Below are positions 33,511 to 45,922 of a stretch of DNA of 64,000 bases, piece after piece. The notes beneath the pieces were generated by a model that had not been told where the DNA came from, searched no databases, and saw nothing but the letters and a program-made list of their open reading frames with translations. Source of the stretch: Triangularia verruculosa (lineage: Eukaryota > Ascomycota > Sordariomycetes > Sordariales > Podosporaceae); NCBI GenBank assembly GCA_033296885.1, contig MU863973.1, forward strand, positions 1-64,000. The letters run 5' to 3'. Position 1 is the stretch's first letter. Every line of letters begins with the position of its first letter. A program made the translations under genes and the position numbers.

Positions 33511-34655
33511 ATGGCTGCCAGAAGAGCTTTGACTATCGGTACGTCGCCGGAGCAAATGATTGCTTCTTCTACCATGTAAACTTGCTTCTTCTAACACCAC
33601 TGTGTTCCTTAGGCCTCATCCCCGGTGATGGCATCGGCAAGGAGGTCATCCCCGCCGGCCGCCGTGTCCTCGAGGCCCTCCCCGCCTCTCTCGGTCTGAA
33701 GTTCGACTTTGTCGACCTCAACGCCGGCTGGGAGACCTTCGAGAAGACTGGCGTTGCTCTCCCCGAGGAGACCGTCCAGACCCTCCAAGGCTGCAATGGC
33801 GGCCTCTTCGGCGCCGTCAGCTCTCCCACCACCGCCGTCAAGGGGTACTCCTCCCCCATTGTCGCCCTCCGCAAGAGGCTTGCCCTCTACGCCAACGTCC
33901 GCCCCGTCAAGACGGTCGCCACCGCCAAGAAGCCCATCGACATGGTCATCGTCCGCGAGAACACCGAGGACCTCTACGTCAAGGAGGAGAAGACGTACGA
34001 CACCCCCGAGGGCAAGGTCGCCGAGGCCATCAAGCGCATTTCCGAGAAGGCCAGCACCAACATCGCCGCCATGGCCGGTGAGATTGCCCTCCGCCGGCAA
34101 AAGATCCGGGCGAGCGGAAGCCCTAGCATCCACAAGGGCCCCCTTGTGACGGTGACTCACAAGTCCAACGTCCTCTCCCAGACCGACGGTCTCTTCCGCA
34201 CCGCCTCCAAGGCCGCTCTCGCCGACCCCAAGTTCAGCTCCATCAAGGTCGAGGAGCAGATTGTCGACTCGATGGTCTACAAGCTCTTCCGCCAGCCCGA
34301 GGCCTATGATGTCATTGTTGCTCCCAACCTCTACGGTGACATCCTTTCCGATGGTGCCGCTGCTCTTGTCGGCTCTCTTGGCCTTGTTCCCAGCGCCAAC
34401 GTTGGCAAGACTTTTGCTCTCGGTGAGCCCTGCCACGGCAGCGCTCCTGATATCCAGGGCCAGGGCATCTCCAACCCTATCGCCACCATCCGCAGCGCCG
34501 CGCTCATGCTCGAGTTCCTCGACGAGGAGGAGGCTGCTGCCAAGATCTACGCTGCTGTTGATGCCAACTTGGAGGAGGGCAAGTTTGTCAGCCCTGACTT
34601 GGGCGGCTCTGCCAAGACGGAGGAGGTCCTCCAGGACATCCTTAGACGTCTTTAA
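33511..34655 (+). CDS. LYS12: Homoisocitrate dehydrogenase, mitochondrial (lysine biosynthesis)
   Basis: Two exons: 33511-33538 (MAARRALTI plus one base) and 33613-34655, giving 356 residues. Motifs of the beta-decarboxylating dehydrogenases are present: GLIPGDGIGKEV at the N-terminus, RENTEDLYVKEEKTY (substrate and phosphorylation-loop region), THKSNVLSQTDGLF, and NLYGDILSDGAAALVGSLGLVPSAN with the metal-binding Asp pair. It converts homoisocitrate to 2-oxoadipate with NAD+ in the alpha-aminoadipate pathway. The spacing of the RENTEDLY loop and the close match to fungal Lys12 favour this over isopropylmalate or isocitrate dehydrogenase. Codons are strongly C-biased, which opens long antisense frames that are not genes. 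Confidence 0.92.
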
Positions 34656-35590
34656 GTAAACAGGGGCCCTATTTTTGCTTGGCGTATTGCAAAAGGGGTT
34701 CTAGATGAAAAAGCAGACACAAGTGAAAGACCAATGAGTGAACATGTTTCATAATATTATATACCCCCCATTTTTTCATGTAAACATGTAGTACACACAC
34801 ACGATAAAGATATCAGGATCAGGGAAAGATTGATAAGGCCTCTGGGATAGATAAAAGAAAACAAAAATAGGAGCTGTACTATTATTGATGACAGGCAAAT
34901 GAAGCTATAACTTGCGTTTGAGCGAGCTTGGACCGATGTCAATGCTGCAATGTCACAAGGATAACCCGAGCTTCCCTGGGTCTCAAAACTCGGGGGCTCA
35001 GGGGTATTGCTTGATTGAAACTCTGAAAGAAATTCTACTACCAATCTGGTGTCAGAGAAAGAGAGAGAGGATGTCATTCCGTTAACCATGTATGTACCCA
35101 ACCATGCGCCTTTACTGTCTGTATGCCACCCCAATTTTGACCAAAAATCTCTTTATCATACACATCCCTTTGTCTAGGTACTTTCCATATAGCTATACAA
35201 TATACACTCAAAGGCCCAGTTGCTCAAACATGGTTCGTGACCCCTTATTTTTGTTTCCCAGTAATCGCCATCCCATTTTCCTATTCCCCGATCCCCACGG
35301 TTATATCCATCCATCTTTTCGCCGGCCTTATAATTGGTACCTCTCTATATCATATCTTATCTACCCCGGGAAACTGCTTCGCATGAAGTGTCCACAGGAA
35401 AGGCAAAAAGAGGGGTGAGTGAGGCCTCTGTAGTAACGTGATGGTGACCGATCTATGGTGAAGCCCCTTGTTTTGCTTGCTTTCGGGGAGAAACCCGAGA
35501 GAAGCAGGGCGCGGGTATCATCTCCCCTCCCAAACAAAAAAAAAAAGTTCTATCAACAAACAAGCTTCTCGTAACTTTGCTGATTTTTCT
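34656..35590. other. Convergent 3' region
   Basis: Facing 3' ends of LYS12 and MEF1; AT-rich with A-tracts (34857-34868, 35538-35547). No gene seen. Confidence 0.5.
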
Positions 35591-38206
35591 TTACTTGGTT
35601 CTCTTGGCCTCCAGCTCCTTCTCGTAAGCAGCGACCAATTCCTTCCTATAATTGGCCAAATTGGTTAGTAAAACGACACTCTTCAGTCTCAGAGAAAAAA
35701 AGAAAAACTTACTGCAAATGAGGCGGCGCAGCCGCATAATGGCTAAACTCCATGCTAAACTCTCCCTTGCCCTGCGTCGCAGCTCTCAGGTGCGTGCTGA
35801 AGCCAAACATGGCGTTCAAGCTGCAGTCCGCCACCAGCGTGAATTCGTCCGCGCCCACCTCGGTGTCGACAATCGTGCCTCTCTTGTTCATCAACATGAG
35901 AATGTTGCCCTGGAACTCGGCGGGGGCGGTAATGGTGGTCTTCATCAACGGCTCGAGCACCGCACCGCCCGCGTCGGGGAACGCCTTGCGGAAGGCCATC
36001 TGAGTAGCCAGGTTGAAGGCGTAATCACTGGAATCAGTAACGTGAGTGGCACCATCGGTGACGATCATGCTGGCACCAATGACGCGGTGACCAAGAAGGG
36101 GACCCTTGTTGCAGGCCTCTTCGAAACCCTTCCCGCAGGCGGCGAGATACTTTTCGGGAATGGTGCCACCGACCACCCGAGTCTCAAAGTAATTCTTCTC
36201 GGCGTGCTCGGGGTTGGGCTCGATCCAGCCGACAACGCGGGCGTAATCACCGGGACCACCGGACTGGCGCTTGAGCAAGAAGTCAAACTCGGCCTTGCGG
36301 CTGATGGTCTCGCGGTAGGCGACGCGGGGCTTGCCGGTCTCGCAGTCGACCCTGTATTCGCGACGGAGGCGCTCGACGTAAATGTCGAGATGCAATTCAC
36401 CCATGCCGCTGATGATGGTCTCCTCGGACTCCTCGTCGACGTGGAGACGGAAAGTGGGATCCTCGCGCATGAAGCGGTTCATGGCCTTGGAGAAGGCGTC
36501 GGCGTCGCTGCTGCGCTTGGGCTTGATGCTGAGCGACATGACGGCGTCTGGGACATACATGGAGCTCATGCCGTAAGGAAGGCGGCCGTCAGTGAAGGTG
36601 TCACCGGAGGCACACTCGACGCCGAACACGGCGCAGATCTCACCGGCGCCAATCTCGGCGACGTCTTCCATTTCGTTGGAGTGCATGCGGACGATACGGG
36701 GGATGCGGACCTTCTTGTCGTTGCGGGTGTTGAAGAGGTACTGGCCCTTCTTCAGAGTGCCCTGGTACACACGAATGTAGGTGAGCTGACCGTAGGGGTT
36801 CTCTTCCAGCTTGAAAGCAAGGCCGACGAAGGGGAGGGAGTTATAAGGGAGCAAGCTGACGGGCTGTTCACCCTTGGACCGATCGAGAGCCATGTTGGGG
36901 ACGTCGCCGGGGTTGGGAAGGTAGTCGCAAACAGCGTCAAGCATGGGCTGAATGGACTTGTCAGCAAGGGCAGAGCCCATCAAGACAGGGGTGAACTTGA
37001 GGTTGATGGTCGCTCTGCGGATAGCAGCCTTGATCTGCTCAGTGGTAGGCGTGATCTCTTCCAAGAACATCTCGGCGATTTCATCGTCAACATCGGCCAA
37101 CTTCTCAATCAGCTCCTGTCTCTTTTGCTCGGCCAGTTCCTTCAACTCCTCAGGGATCTGGTTCGAGACCTTGACGTTGACGCCACGCTGGCCGTCGTTT
37201 CTGATGGCCCTCATCTCAATAATATCAACCACGCCCTCGAACTCCTTCTCAGCACCAATGGGGATTTGAATAGCGGCGGCCGGGATCTTGAGCTTCGAGT
37301 TGATCATTTCCACTGCTCTAAAGGGGTTGGCACCCATGCGGTCCATCTTGTTGACGAAGGAGATACGGGGAACGTTGTAGCGCTTCATCTGGCGATCGAC
37401 GGTAATGGTCTGAGACTGAACACCACTAGCGGCGCACAGCACCATGACGGCGCCGTCCAACACTCTCATGGCTCTCTCGACCTCGATGGTGAAGTCAATA
37501 TGGCCGGGTGTGTCGATCAAGTTCAGGTGGTAGGTCTCCTCCTTGCCGTCCTTGGTCTTGTACTTCCAGTCGGCGAAGGTGGCGGCAGACTGAATGGTGA
37601 TCCCTCTCTCCCTCTCCAGTTCCATCGAGTCCATCTTGGCGCCAACACCATCTCGCCCGCGAACCTCGTGCATGTGCTTGGTTCTGCCTGTGTAGAAGAG
37701 GATGCGCTCGGAGCAGGTGGTCTTGCCAGAGTCGATGTGTGCCTATTGGTTTGCCATACTTTTGTTCAGCGCTTCGAGTTCCCAGTATAACCCAGGCGCT
37801 CTTCCACCGGCTTCTTATTGTGGGCAAGGCCATAACCTACTGCGATACCAATATTTCGGACATGTGCTAACCTGGCCGCCTCGGCGGGGGTCACCTTCGC
37901 GGCTGCGGCCTCGGGGGTCATGCTGGCCTGGGCCAGGTCCTTGGCCTGCTGGAGACTGTGATTACCATCCTCCAAGGTTAGTTAATGTTTGTGTATTGAA
38001 GTTCAAGATATGGGGGTGAGGCCATACGCGCTAGCAGCAGCATCAGCAGCTCTGTAGTTGGACGTCCTGCTGAATTCTCTAAGGCCTCCCAGTCTGGCGC
38101 TGTTGATGGAGATGGCAGCGCAAGGTAAGGCCCGGCGGCCCACCAAGGCGACATTTCTTGTCGCAAGAACAGCGCGACAGCTGTTTACCGCCCGTAATAC
38201 CCTCAT
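35591..38206 (-). CDS. MEF1: Mitochondrial elongation factor G1
   Basis: Four exons (38206-38028, 37955-37841, 37742-35713, 35645-35591) encode 792 residues. The first 90 are a mitochondrial presequence (MRVLRAVNSCRAVLATRNV and further Arg/Ser/Ala-rich sequence). The GTPase begins at NIGIAAHIDSGKTT (P-loop near 99-107, restored across intron 2), then switch I RERGITIQSAATF, DTPGH (about 175-179) and NKMD (about 229-232). Domains II to V follow, with GMGELHLDIYVERL in domain III/IV and HYAAAPPHLQKELVAAYEKE at the C-terminus. It drives ribosomal translocation in mitochondria. The last exon codes only 17 residues, and the splice is supported by phase. A 712-codon antisense frame across the gene is a codon-bias shadow. 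Confidence 0.95.
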
Positions 38207-39111
38207 CTTGGCTAGCTGAGGAATAAACAAAGAAAAGGAATGACACCCAAACACCACAAGAAGAAGAGGGAGGTTCGTGGGGCTAAGATTCCCGCAGTGG
38301 ACGGTACGGCGATTCCCGGCGAGACTCCAGCTCCGCGAATTTTTTTAGTGGGGCCGATAACTGGATTGACCACTCACGCCACTGGCCGTTTCTTACACGG
38401 CTATCACCATGGAGCATTGGTTTTGAGGAGACGGATAAAACGATGAGAGGGCTTCATTATTGTAATTCTTGTCGTCGAGTATTTACCATATCCGTGGGTT
38501 ACTGTAGGAGAACCTAGGCAGGGCTTTTGACAAGGGAAGTGTGAGATGTAAGCAAGAGTAGATTGGATGGAGGGGCACATTGGTCTTTGGTCTGCATTAT
38601 TTGCAGGAGTATTAGAAGTTTAGTCCTACGATATAAATCTTTGATATAGGGCAAATAAATATTCCCACACTCTTAGTGTATACTCTGATAAGCTCCAGAT
38701 TCACATGCAAACACGCCAAGCTGAGACCGCAAACGCCCAGTCCATTACTCCCCCTTGCTTCAGCAGCACCTCACAACCAACTTCATGCTTTTACGGATAC
38801 AGCAACCAGACACTATGTACAATCCGCCTTTATCCTTCTAGAGAACAGTCCTCAACCCTTCTCTTTGCGCTGTATGATATCATTCCAGGCGACTGATATA
38901 TATGATTGAAGCCAAGACCAAACAAAACTCCATGCCAAATCGTCTGATATTCATTCCTCATCCAAGAAGCACAGCCACTCGACTCCACAGAAGCCAAAAG
39001 CGAAATTGATCCAAAAAAATGTCCCAATAGGTATGTGTACAGCTGTTCCCTGCGTATCCAAAATACTCGGGCTATATCTATTGTGATCCCCTCATAACAT
39101 AAATATCGGGA
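38207..39111. other. Intergenic, no gene seen
   Basis: Promoter of MEF1 and 3' side of the next minus-strand gene; the section 38450-39100 is AT-rich. Confidence 0.5.
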
Positions 39112-40607
39112 TCATGGTCTCGCGCTCGACGGTTCAATCACGATTTGCGGGACCTGGCTCAACCTCAAACCCGGCCGACCTGTGGGCTCTTCGTTTTCCT
39201 GAGCCTGCGCCGCGAGATTTTCCATCGCCGCCGACAGCCGGTTGCTCCTTGCTCGAGCTGGCCCAGGGCCTGGGTAATCTGGAGGGGGTTCGTTGAATGG
39301 GCTGTTCCTTTCCGACAAGGCCGATACACCAGACACTGCAGAGTTTCGACGCGAGTGCATAGGAGTAATATCGTCCAAGCTCACTTCATCATAATCCGGC
39401 GGTGGCATCGCAAAGTCGGCCAGGTCGGCGGTATCGATTATCTCGGGGCTTGACCCAGCTCTTGGGGTCGCCAGTGCGCTCGGTATCCGTGGGGTGTTTG
39501 CTCCCGAGTTTGCTCTCGACCGGGTTGATAACCCTGCGCTTGGCAGGTCAGCGCTGGTCAACGCTGTGCTGTTCAAGCTGTAAGCGCTTCCTCCCGTTAT
39601 CATACCAGGTGTGCCTGGACGGTTTGTGGTATCGATACTGAGCGTTGCGGCGCTGTGACTCCTATCCCGCCTCAGCAGTAGGCTGTCGGGTTGGTTTGAA
39701 GCACCAATGCTCGCAGCATCGCTCAGCAGACCGATTCGCTCGCTGTCGGTACTGTTCGCTCGGATTCGCGTACCGTCTGCCCTCGCAACTCCCAGGTCGG
39801 CATACGCTACGGTGCTCACAGCTCGCGCTCTCGACTCCTTCAGGCGGTCGTGTTCGTTCCTCAGCTCCTCGATTTCGACTGTGTCTATCGCCGCGACGCT
39901 TCGGCCTCGTTCCCTCAGCTCTCGCATCGCTACGACGTCATTTGCCTCACGCGCTTCCCGTCGTAATCGCCGCCTCTCTTCACGATCGGCCAGTTGTCGA
40001 CGCCTTGCGGCACGAATTTGATACAGCGCTTCCATCTCCTGCTCACGCATTTCCTCCTCCTGCTCAGCTGTTGGCATCTCCACGACAACGTCGATACCGT
40101 CGCGCTCGCCTTCCCTGCCCAGAACCTGTTCGTTTTCGGTTGCTTTGGGTCGATATACCGGCAAGGTCATGACGCTGCGGACCGACGTAGATCGATCTAC
40201 CGCCAAAGTAGTCTCGGCGGTGGCATTCTGTGCTTGGGCGCCTGCCAATGCGTCCTCCAGGTTGTCTTGGTTTTCTCTGTTGATCTGTCGAGTCGTTGTG
40301 GAATCATCTTCTCGATCTGTTGGCTTGTATTTACCCCTTTTCGGTCCGATGAGTCTTCTCCAGAGCGACCGGGTGAGCAAGTATGCGAAGATAAGCACAA
40401 AGATGCCGCCGAGCACAATGCCTACGATCTGATGATGGTTGAGACGGTTAGAAATGAGGCTAGAAAAAGAGTGCGCTTGAGGCGAATGAAACTTACCTTT
40501 GCTTCTTTGGATGCTGGCTCCCGGGCTTTCCGCGGAAGCAATCTGGGAGAGGCATCCTGACCGACCGGCAGCGTTTCAAAGATCGGTATTCGAAGCTGTG
40601 GAGGCAT
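39112..40607 (-). CDS. Single-pass membrane protein with charged coiled coil
   Basis: Two exons (40607-40497, 40428-39112) with a 68-nt intron (GTAAGT, branch TCTAACC, ATCAG) encode 475 residues. Residues 1-37 are hydrophilic. Residues about 38-60 form one membrane span (IVGIVLGGIFVLIFAYLLTRSLW), completed only when the intron is removed, and are followed by basic residues (RRLIGPKRGK), so the C-terminal part should be cytosolic. A long Glu/Arg-rich helical segment (about 155-210, EEMREQEMEALYQIRAARRR) looks like a coiled coil. The rest is Ser/Pro-rich and disordered, with a possible PPPDY-type motif (MPPPDYDEV, EPPPDYPGPG) able to recruit WW-domain ubiquitin ligases such as Rsp5. No named family recognised. 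Confidence 0.75.
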
Positions 40608-42929
40608 CCTCCACTAGATTCAGTCTCCAAGCGACTGAGTGAGCCTAAATGCGATACAACGATATCCAAAACCAAAAAGTAAAAAAACAACGTCGTCGGT
40701 TATGCCTTGCTACGAGTTGCAAGGGCTTCTCTGCATTGTCTCCTCTGGAGGTGGAATCCGTGGCTTTCTTGTTGTGTCCCCTCGACTCAACGGGCTCTTT
40801 GCCTAGCGGATGGTTCGCTCCCAGCTCAGCTCCCACAAGGCGGATTCGTCAACAACGGCTTGGCCTCTCGATGCGGGGAATCGGCGTTACCCCAGGCCAG
40901 AGCGGAGAAGGTCTTGGATGAGGTGGGCGTTGTCGCAGTCGAGAAAGTGACGGCCTGTTGAGCAAAAACTGCCCAGCAGGATGGAAAAGAAAATGGCAAG
41001 GAGCCGACAACAGAGGATGAATGGATGTTGCAAAACCGAAAAGCGCAATCCAATCCGGCGGCAAAGGGTTGGGTGCTTTCATCTGCGACGACAAGGCACC
41101 TGCAGCCAAGGCTCGATGCTCATTGCGGTAAGGCTGGGCTGAAAATGCACAGGGGCCCCCGTTCCGCGCCGTTCAATCACGCCTCAACCGAGGGGGTCCA
41201 GATTTCCCCACGCTGCTAGCAGTGAGCACTGAGCAGCAACGACTGCTGCCCGAGGTGTTGGTGATGGGAACTGGGCCGTCGAAGTGCATCTCTTGAGTGG
41301 CCCCACGGCGCTTATTTCGCTGCACTGTTCGCCGCCACAGTCTGTCACATCAGATACGAAAGAAAGAACGATTTCTTCAACAGCTCAGCTTGACGGTTTG
41401 ATTGACCGAGCCGAACTCTTCAAGCGGGGCAAGGTGCACCTCGTGTTTGCTTGGTGTCCGCAGCTGCCGCTCATGATGGGGTCACGTAACCTTCACCCAC
41501 CTTGTTCCTGCCGTCAACAAATATTAATGAGCATCCAGCTGGACGATCTCGCTTCAACCCAGCTCCGTTTCAGCTTCTGTACCGTTTCAAGATTTCAAGG
41601 CACACCTCAGTTTCACCACCTTGGCCGCCGTTAGTATCATCACAAGCCAAAATCTTGAACTTTAAAGAGCCTTGCGCTAGTAACACTGCTAGGGAAAAAT
41701 CCCGGCAACGCTAAAATCCGTTTCTCGGCAACCGACATCGACAACATGACAGCGGCAGACACCGACGGAGGCCCGGGAAAATGGGGATGCTGTGTTGTCA
41801 TGAGAACCGATTGACGGCCTCCAACAGCTGACTATGTCTGTAGGTTTCTTCGAGAAGTCTTGGCTGAGCTGGACGATCGCGGCATCATTGTCGCAAGCGG
41901 GGGTGGGAAGGACCTCTGCCGGGTGGCTGGGCCGTTGAAAGCCATCCCAGCGTCAGAACAGATATCCCGAGGGTGGCTTGCCGTTGACGGCGCCACAATA
42001 CAGCACGGTATAGCATCTCCACAGAATGTGTTACGCATCGAAACTTCCATCTTGAGAAGCTTGCTTGGGTCTCAGATCACACACCACCTTTTCATGTAAG
42101 TGATAGAAAGTGATATGCCTGGTCAGGAAACGGAAACGTTCTTGGCCCATCCTTCACGGCCGCCCGGCAGTGTTTCTTGGGACCGAAAGAGCCAATCCAG
42201 TGTCATGGGACCGTTGTGAGCTTCAACCACCATCGGATGGTGACATCGACCCCAACCATGACCCCAGGTTGCAAATTGGTGGAACTTGGTCAGACCAGTT
42301 GCGGCGCGGTCGGCTGCCGGCCAATGGTTCCATCAACAGGCGCTCGCCATGCCGGCAACGCCGTTGGACTTTGATATCTCGAGATTACGGCAAGCCGTTG
42401 CGATGGGGGCTATCTGTAGGTCAGGGACCTAGTTTCAAATCCTCTCCGCTTCTTTGTTTCGACAACGCGGACTGACTCTCTCCTCAATAACTTTTGCCAA
42501 CTCAAAACTCGCTTTCACCAGCCCCCCGGCAAGGGGGGTTGCGTGGCCTGTGGATCTTATGAGCATTGTAACGCTTCCCTCCTACCTCTATTTGGCATGA
42601 TGGTGGCTGGTCAACACTGTGATTTGGCCTCATCCCACTATATTTGAGGATCTAGGCTCATTCACACTGTACCCGCTGCAGTCCGCACAGGCTGGTCGGA
42701 TCAAGGGCCAACAATTAATTAAGCATTGACAGCCGCTGCCGAGAATCCGGCACCGAACCCCACCTTTCCCGAATGCGGCCGATTCAGGGACCCGGGTCGC
42801 CGGATCGGCAGGCGGGATGGCCCCACAACACCTTGCTAGCACATGCAATTGCATCATCCCTCTCTTGATAGCCAACAGGGGAACTGTGCCGTAACCACCA
42901 CCATCGTATCTGAATGCCTTCGCTTTGTC
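40608..42929. other. 2.3-kb intergenic region, no gene seen
   Basis: The largest gene-free stretch of the middle part. It contains only short open frames on both strands without domains. A segment near 42419-42455 (GTTTCAAATCC) resembles a tRNA T-loop but its flanks do not pair. Confidence 0.4.
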
Positions 42930-43100
42930 ATGTTTGGATTGTCTCGCTTTTCTGTGAAATTTACCGTCTTGTCCACCCGTTTGAGCGTCTCATCCTCCTG
43001 TTGCTTGCACACTGTTTCTAGAACCCCGCCAAAGCTTCCGCACTTACAACCGAGGTTATCACCCACATTGTCAATGCAGCAAAGGCTCTTGTCCACAAAG

Positions 43101-43944
43101 ATGTCTAACCCCACCGCACCGGAAGACCCTATTGTGAAGGCACTGCAGGAGTTCACAACGTACACCTTAGTACCGTTCTCATCGTCGTTCAGAGTGTTAC
43201 TAACGAATCACACCAGATGTGACGTCTCCGATGCCCTGATCAAGCTCAAATACCGCAACGGCGGGTTCCTGTCCGGGTTGACTATGTGGTCACCTCAAAG
43301 ACAGGACGGCGACACAAAGATTGTGGGGCCGGCATATACGGTTGAGTATGTGCCTTTGGATGATCCCAGGCCAAAGCATCAGGGCCACTATGTAGGTGTC
43401 TGCTCGTTTGGAATGCACACACTTGGATGCTAATACATGCGGTAGATTGACTCTGTCCCAGCGGGAGCAGTGATCTTTGTCTCGTGCCCTCCCAAGATCC
43501 CAAACGCTGTTTATGGCGGGCTGATGAGCACGAGAGCAAAGGCGAGTGGAGCTGTAGGAAGTGTGATTGACGGGCGGTTTAGGGACTTGCAGGAGCAGAG
43601 GGGGCTGGTCTTTCCGGTATGTTCTCTTTTCTAGAAAGAGTACTATTGCTAACAGTAGTTTATAGATCTTCGCGCGAGATGTAGGGACGGCACCGCCTGC
43701 TGAGCTGTTGAAAGTGGCTGCGGTCAACGTGCCGGTCAAACTGCAGACCGATGAGCAGGATATGACTGTCAGGCCGGGGGACTATCTCATTGGCGATGTC
43801 AATGGTGTCGTGGTGCTGCCGAAGGAACTGGCGGAGCAGGTGATTCCGCTGATGAAGAAGCAGGTCGAGGCGGATGAGAAGATGGCCGTGGAGATTGCGA
43901 AGGGTATGACGTTTGTGGAGGCGAGTAGGAAGTTCAGACTCTGA
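43101..43944 (+). CDS. RraA-like (HMG/CHA aldolase-fold) protein
   Basis: Four exons (43101-43159, 43217-43391, 43446-43616, 43666-43944) encode 227 residues from MSNPTAPED. The joined sequence reads LQEFTTCDVSDALIKLK, the entry to the RraA fold. It continues with IVGPAYTVEYV, GAVGSVIDGRFRDLQE carrying the Arg-Asp-x-x-Glu motif that binds metal and oxaloacetate or pyruvate-type acids in HMG/CHA aldolases, and PGDYLIGDVNGVVVLP. Yeast Yer010c is a related oxaloacetate decarboxylase or aldolase. In-frame ATGs at 42930 and 43074 would add an Arg/Ser-rich N-terminus resembling a mitochondrial presequence, so dual products are possible. Introns are 54-57 nt; the first donor is GTACAC. Confidence 0.85.
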
Positions 43945-44870
43945 TCCTGGGGGTGATCTCCAAAGTTGGGTGAGACCTTCTGACATATTCTTCCTATCAA
44001 TGTACTGTAATTTGCTACAGTCATAGATTCGTGGACACATCCACGTCGGTTAGAGTTTCCTTCTAGTAACCTTGGCTGAAGCCAGGCATGTATCTCATTT
44101 GAATTCAGATCTCTATGACAACATACCCGCCTTAGAAACCGTCAGACAAAATCGGTAGAAGCTACATCGTAAGCGGCTACCTACTCTAGCCGACCAGAGG
44201 TTGACGGATCACTTTCAACAAGGGCATGCCATTGCAAGATTGCAGGGCCGTTGGCCGGATTGGTTTGGAATCATTTTGATAGTTGGATGCGACGTTATCT
44301 CCGAATGATTCCAAACATCCATGATTCCAAATCCAATCTTTAACACTATGGACGCATCTCGGGAGTCCGGTTGCTGGAGAGGTCACCATGATTGTGGTAC
44401 AGCAGATTTATAGTGCTCTCCCGCGGCGGTTATATTGAGATTGCGGCTCCTGGCGAGATAACATGACGCCTATTCGTCCCGGAGAAGAAGTGTACCCCTG
44501 CTTGGCAGTCAACGTTTGGAGAACTTATCCATAAACAGCCGGGTAAAATCCCACCACGCTTGCGCTTCTCGGCCGGACAATTATCACGACTTTCAGAGTT
44601 AGCCCAATCGCTTACCTATCGACTGTCCGGACCCCCAACTCTCTGTGATATTGGACCGCAGTCGTCAATCATTAGATAGCGGGAGAGAATTCGGTTCGTC
44701 GATGGGGTATATAAGGGGGGAGGGTGGAGCGGTTTGTTGACTGTGGAACCGCTATCGTTCTCCCATTGTTCATTCTCTGTCGTTCCCTGGATCTTATTAG
44801 AGACTCTCCCGGTCCCTAGGTTCCGCTTTCACTGCACTTCCAGTCTTTAGGAAAAGAAACTCGATCCGCC
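43945..44870. other. Intergenic, promoter of the SOD-like gene
   Basis: No gene seen. The last 170 bases carry a TATA box and a CT-rich leader. Confidence 0.5.
44708..44715 (+). promoter_or_regulatory. TATA box of the SOD-like gene
   Basis: TATATAAG lies 163 bases upstream of the ATG at 44871, followed by a CT-rich leader typical of highly expressed fungal genes. Confidence 0.55.
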
Positions 44871-45559
44871 ATGCAGCTGTCTTCTGTTTTGAGCCTCCTC
44901 ACTGTGGGTACGCTGGCAGCGGCCCAGGCTTCCAATAATGTCACGACCGGCAAGCTGGGTGATGCCCAGCCGGTCCGGAACAACCCCGTGATTGGCGAAG
45001 TCTGGATCGCCGAGTTTGACTCGGAGACGGTCAAGGGCACCTTCAAGGCGGTTGCTGCTACGATTGGCATCAACTACACCATCGACATTACTGGCTTGCC
45101 GGAAGAGAACGGGCCTTACAGTACATCTCTTGTGCAATCCTACTGTGAAAAGGTTAGCACTGACAGAAACCCAGACTACCACATCCACGTTCGCGCCGTT
45201 CCCGAAAACGGCACATGCGCTGATACTGGGCTTCATCTCGACTCGTACGTCCGTGGACAGGAACCGCCTTGCGAGGCGTCGCTGCCTGCGACGTGCGAGG
45301 TGGGTGATCTGTCTGGAAAGTATGGCAAGGTTGCTGGAGGGCATATTCAGAAGGAGTAAGTGTCCAGTCCACCGAACTCAGGAAGGAAAAATGAAGTACC
45401 TAATGATTGTGCTGGTTTAGATTCCATGACCCGTACACTGCCACCAACATCATTCAGCTTGGATACATTGGCAATCGTGCAGTTGTCTTCCATGATAAGA
45501 GCTCGGCTCGTGTCGCTTGTGCCAATATTAAGAAGGCACCGGCGCCTGTGACTCCTTGA
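44871..45559 (+). CDS. Secreted Cu-only superoxide dismutase-like protein
   Basis: Two exons (44871-45355, 45421-45559) encode 207 residues. The signal peptide is residues 1-19 (MQLSSVLSLLTVGTLAAAQ). The SOD beta-barrel shows the copper ligands: His-x-His in YHIHVRAVP, the third His in CADTGLHLD, and the last His in VVFHDKSSARVACANI near the C-terminus; cysteines before and after can form the structural disulfides. The zinc loop is short, as in fungal extracellular Cu-only SODs (for example Candida Sod5). There is no GPI signal, so it is probably released. It would turn superoxide to peroxide outside the cell. The intron has donor GTAAGT and acceptor TTTAG. Confidence 0.85.
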
Positions 45560-45845
45560 TCAAGGCGAGATTGATGATGTGAGGGGAAGGAGTTTTTATA
45601 CACATTTGGCTATACACGATGGAGCTTGGAGTCTAGGGGTGCGTTAGAAACAAAACCCATGAGTTGCAACGTTCATCGAAATCAAAGTGATGTGATCTAT
45701 GACTGTATCGGATGTTGCCACAAATGCTCTTTGTTTTCGGTGTTGGATCCATGCGAAACACAAGGCACTTTGGATGAAGATATAAGCCAACAATCAAAGA
45801 CTAGGTCTGTACTTTCAAACACAGTTAATTAAACAAGGCAGTCAA

Positions 45846-45905
45846 CAACACCTGACGGGCGTTTCGACGTGCTAGCAACACCTGACTGGAGCGTTTCGAC
45901 GCACT
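45846..45905. repeat. Imperfect direct repeat, 2 units of about 30 bases
   Basis: CAACACCTGAC followed by a G-rich spacer and GCGTTTCGACG occurs twice, starting at 45846 and 45876. The copies differ in the spacer and in the last few bases. Confidence 0.65.
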
Positions 45906-45922
45906 GCTCTGTGGTTTTGCCA

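Noticed and set aside
33609..34436. Antisense open frame of 275 codons over LYS12
   Set aside because: A shadow of the strongly biased homoisocitrate dehydrogenase gene; composition is Gly/Asp/Leu-rich without motifs.
35652..37790. Antisense open frame of 712 codons over MEF1
   Set aside because: It is an exact mirror of the EF-G coding sequence; C-ending codon bias removes stops in the opposite frame. No domain is recognisable in the translation.
42415..42460. tRNA-like T-loop (GTTTCAAATCC)
   Set aside because: The flanking five-base arms do not pair and no D-arm or acceptor stem can be formed nearby.
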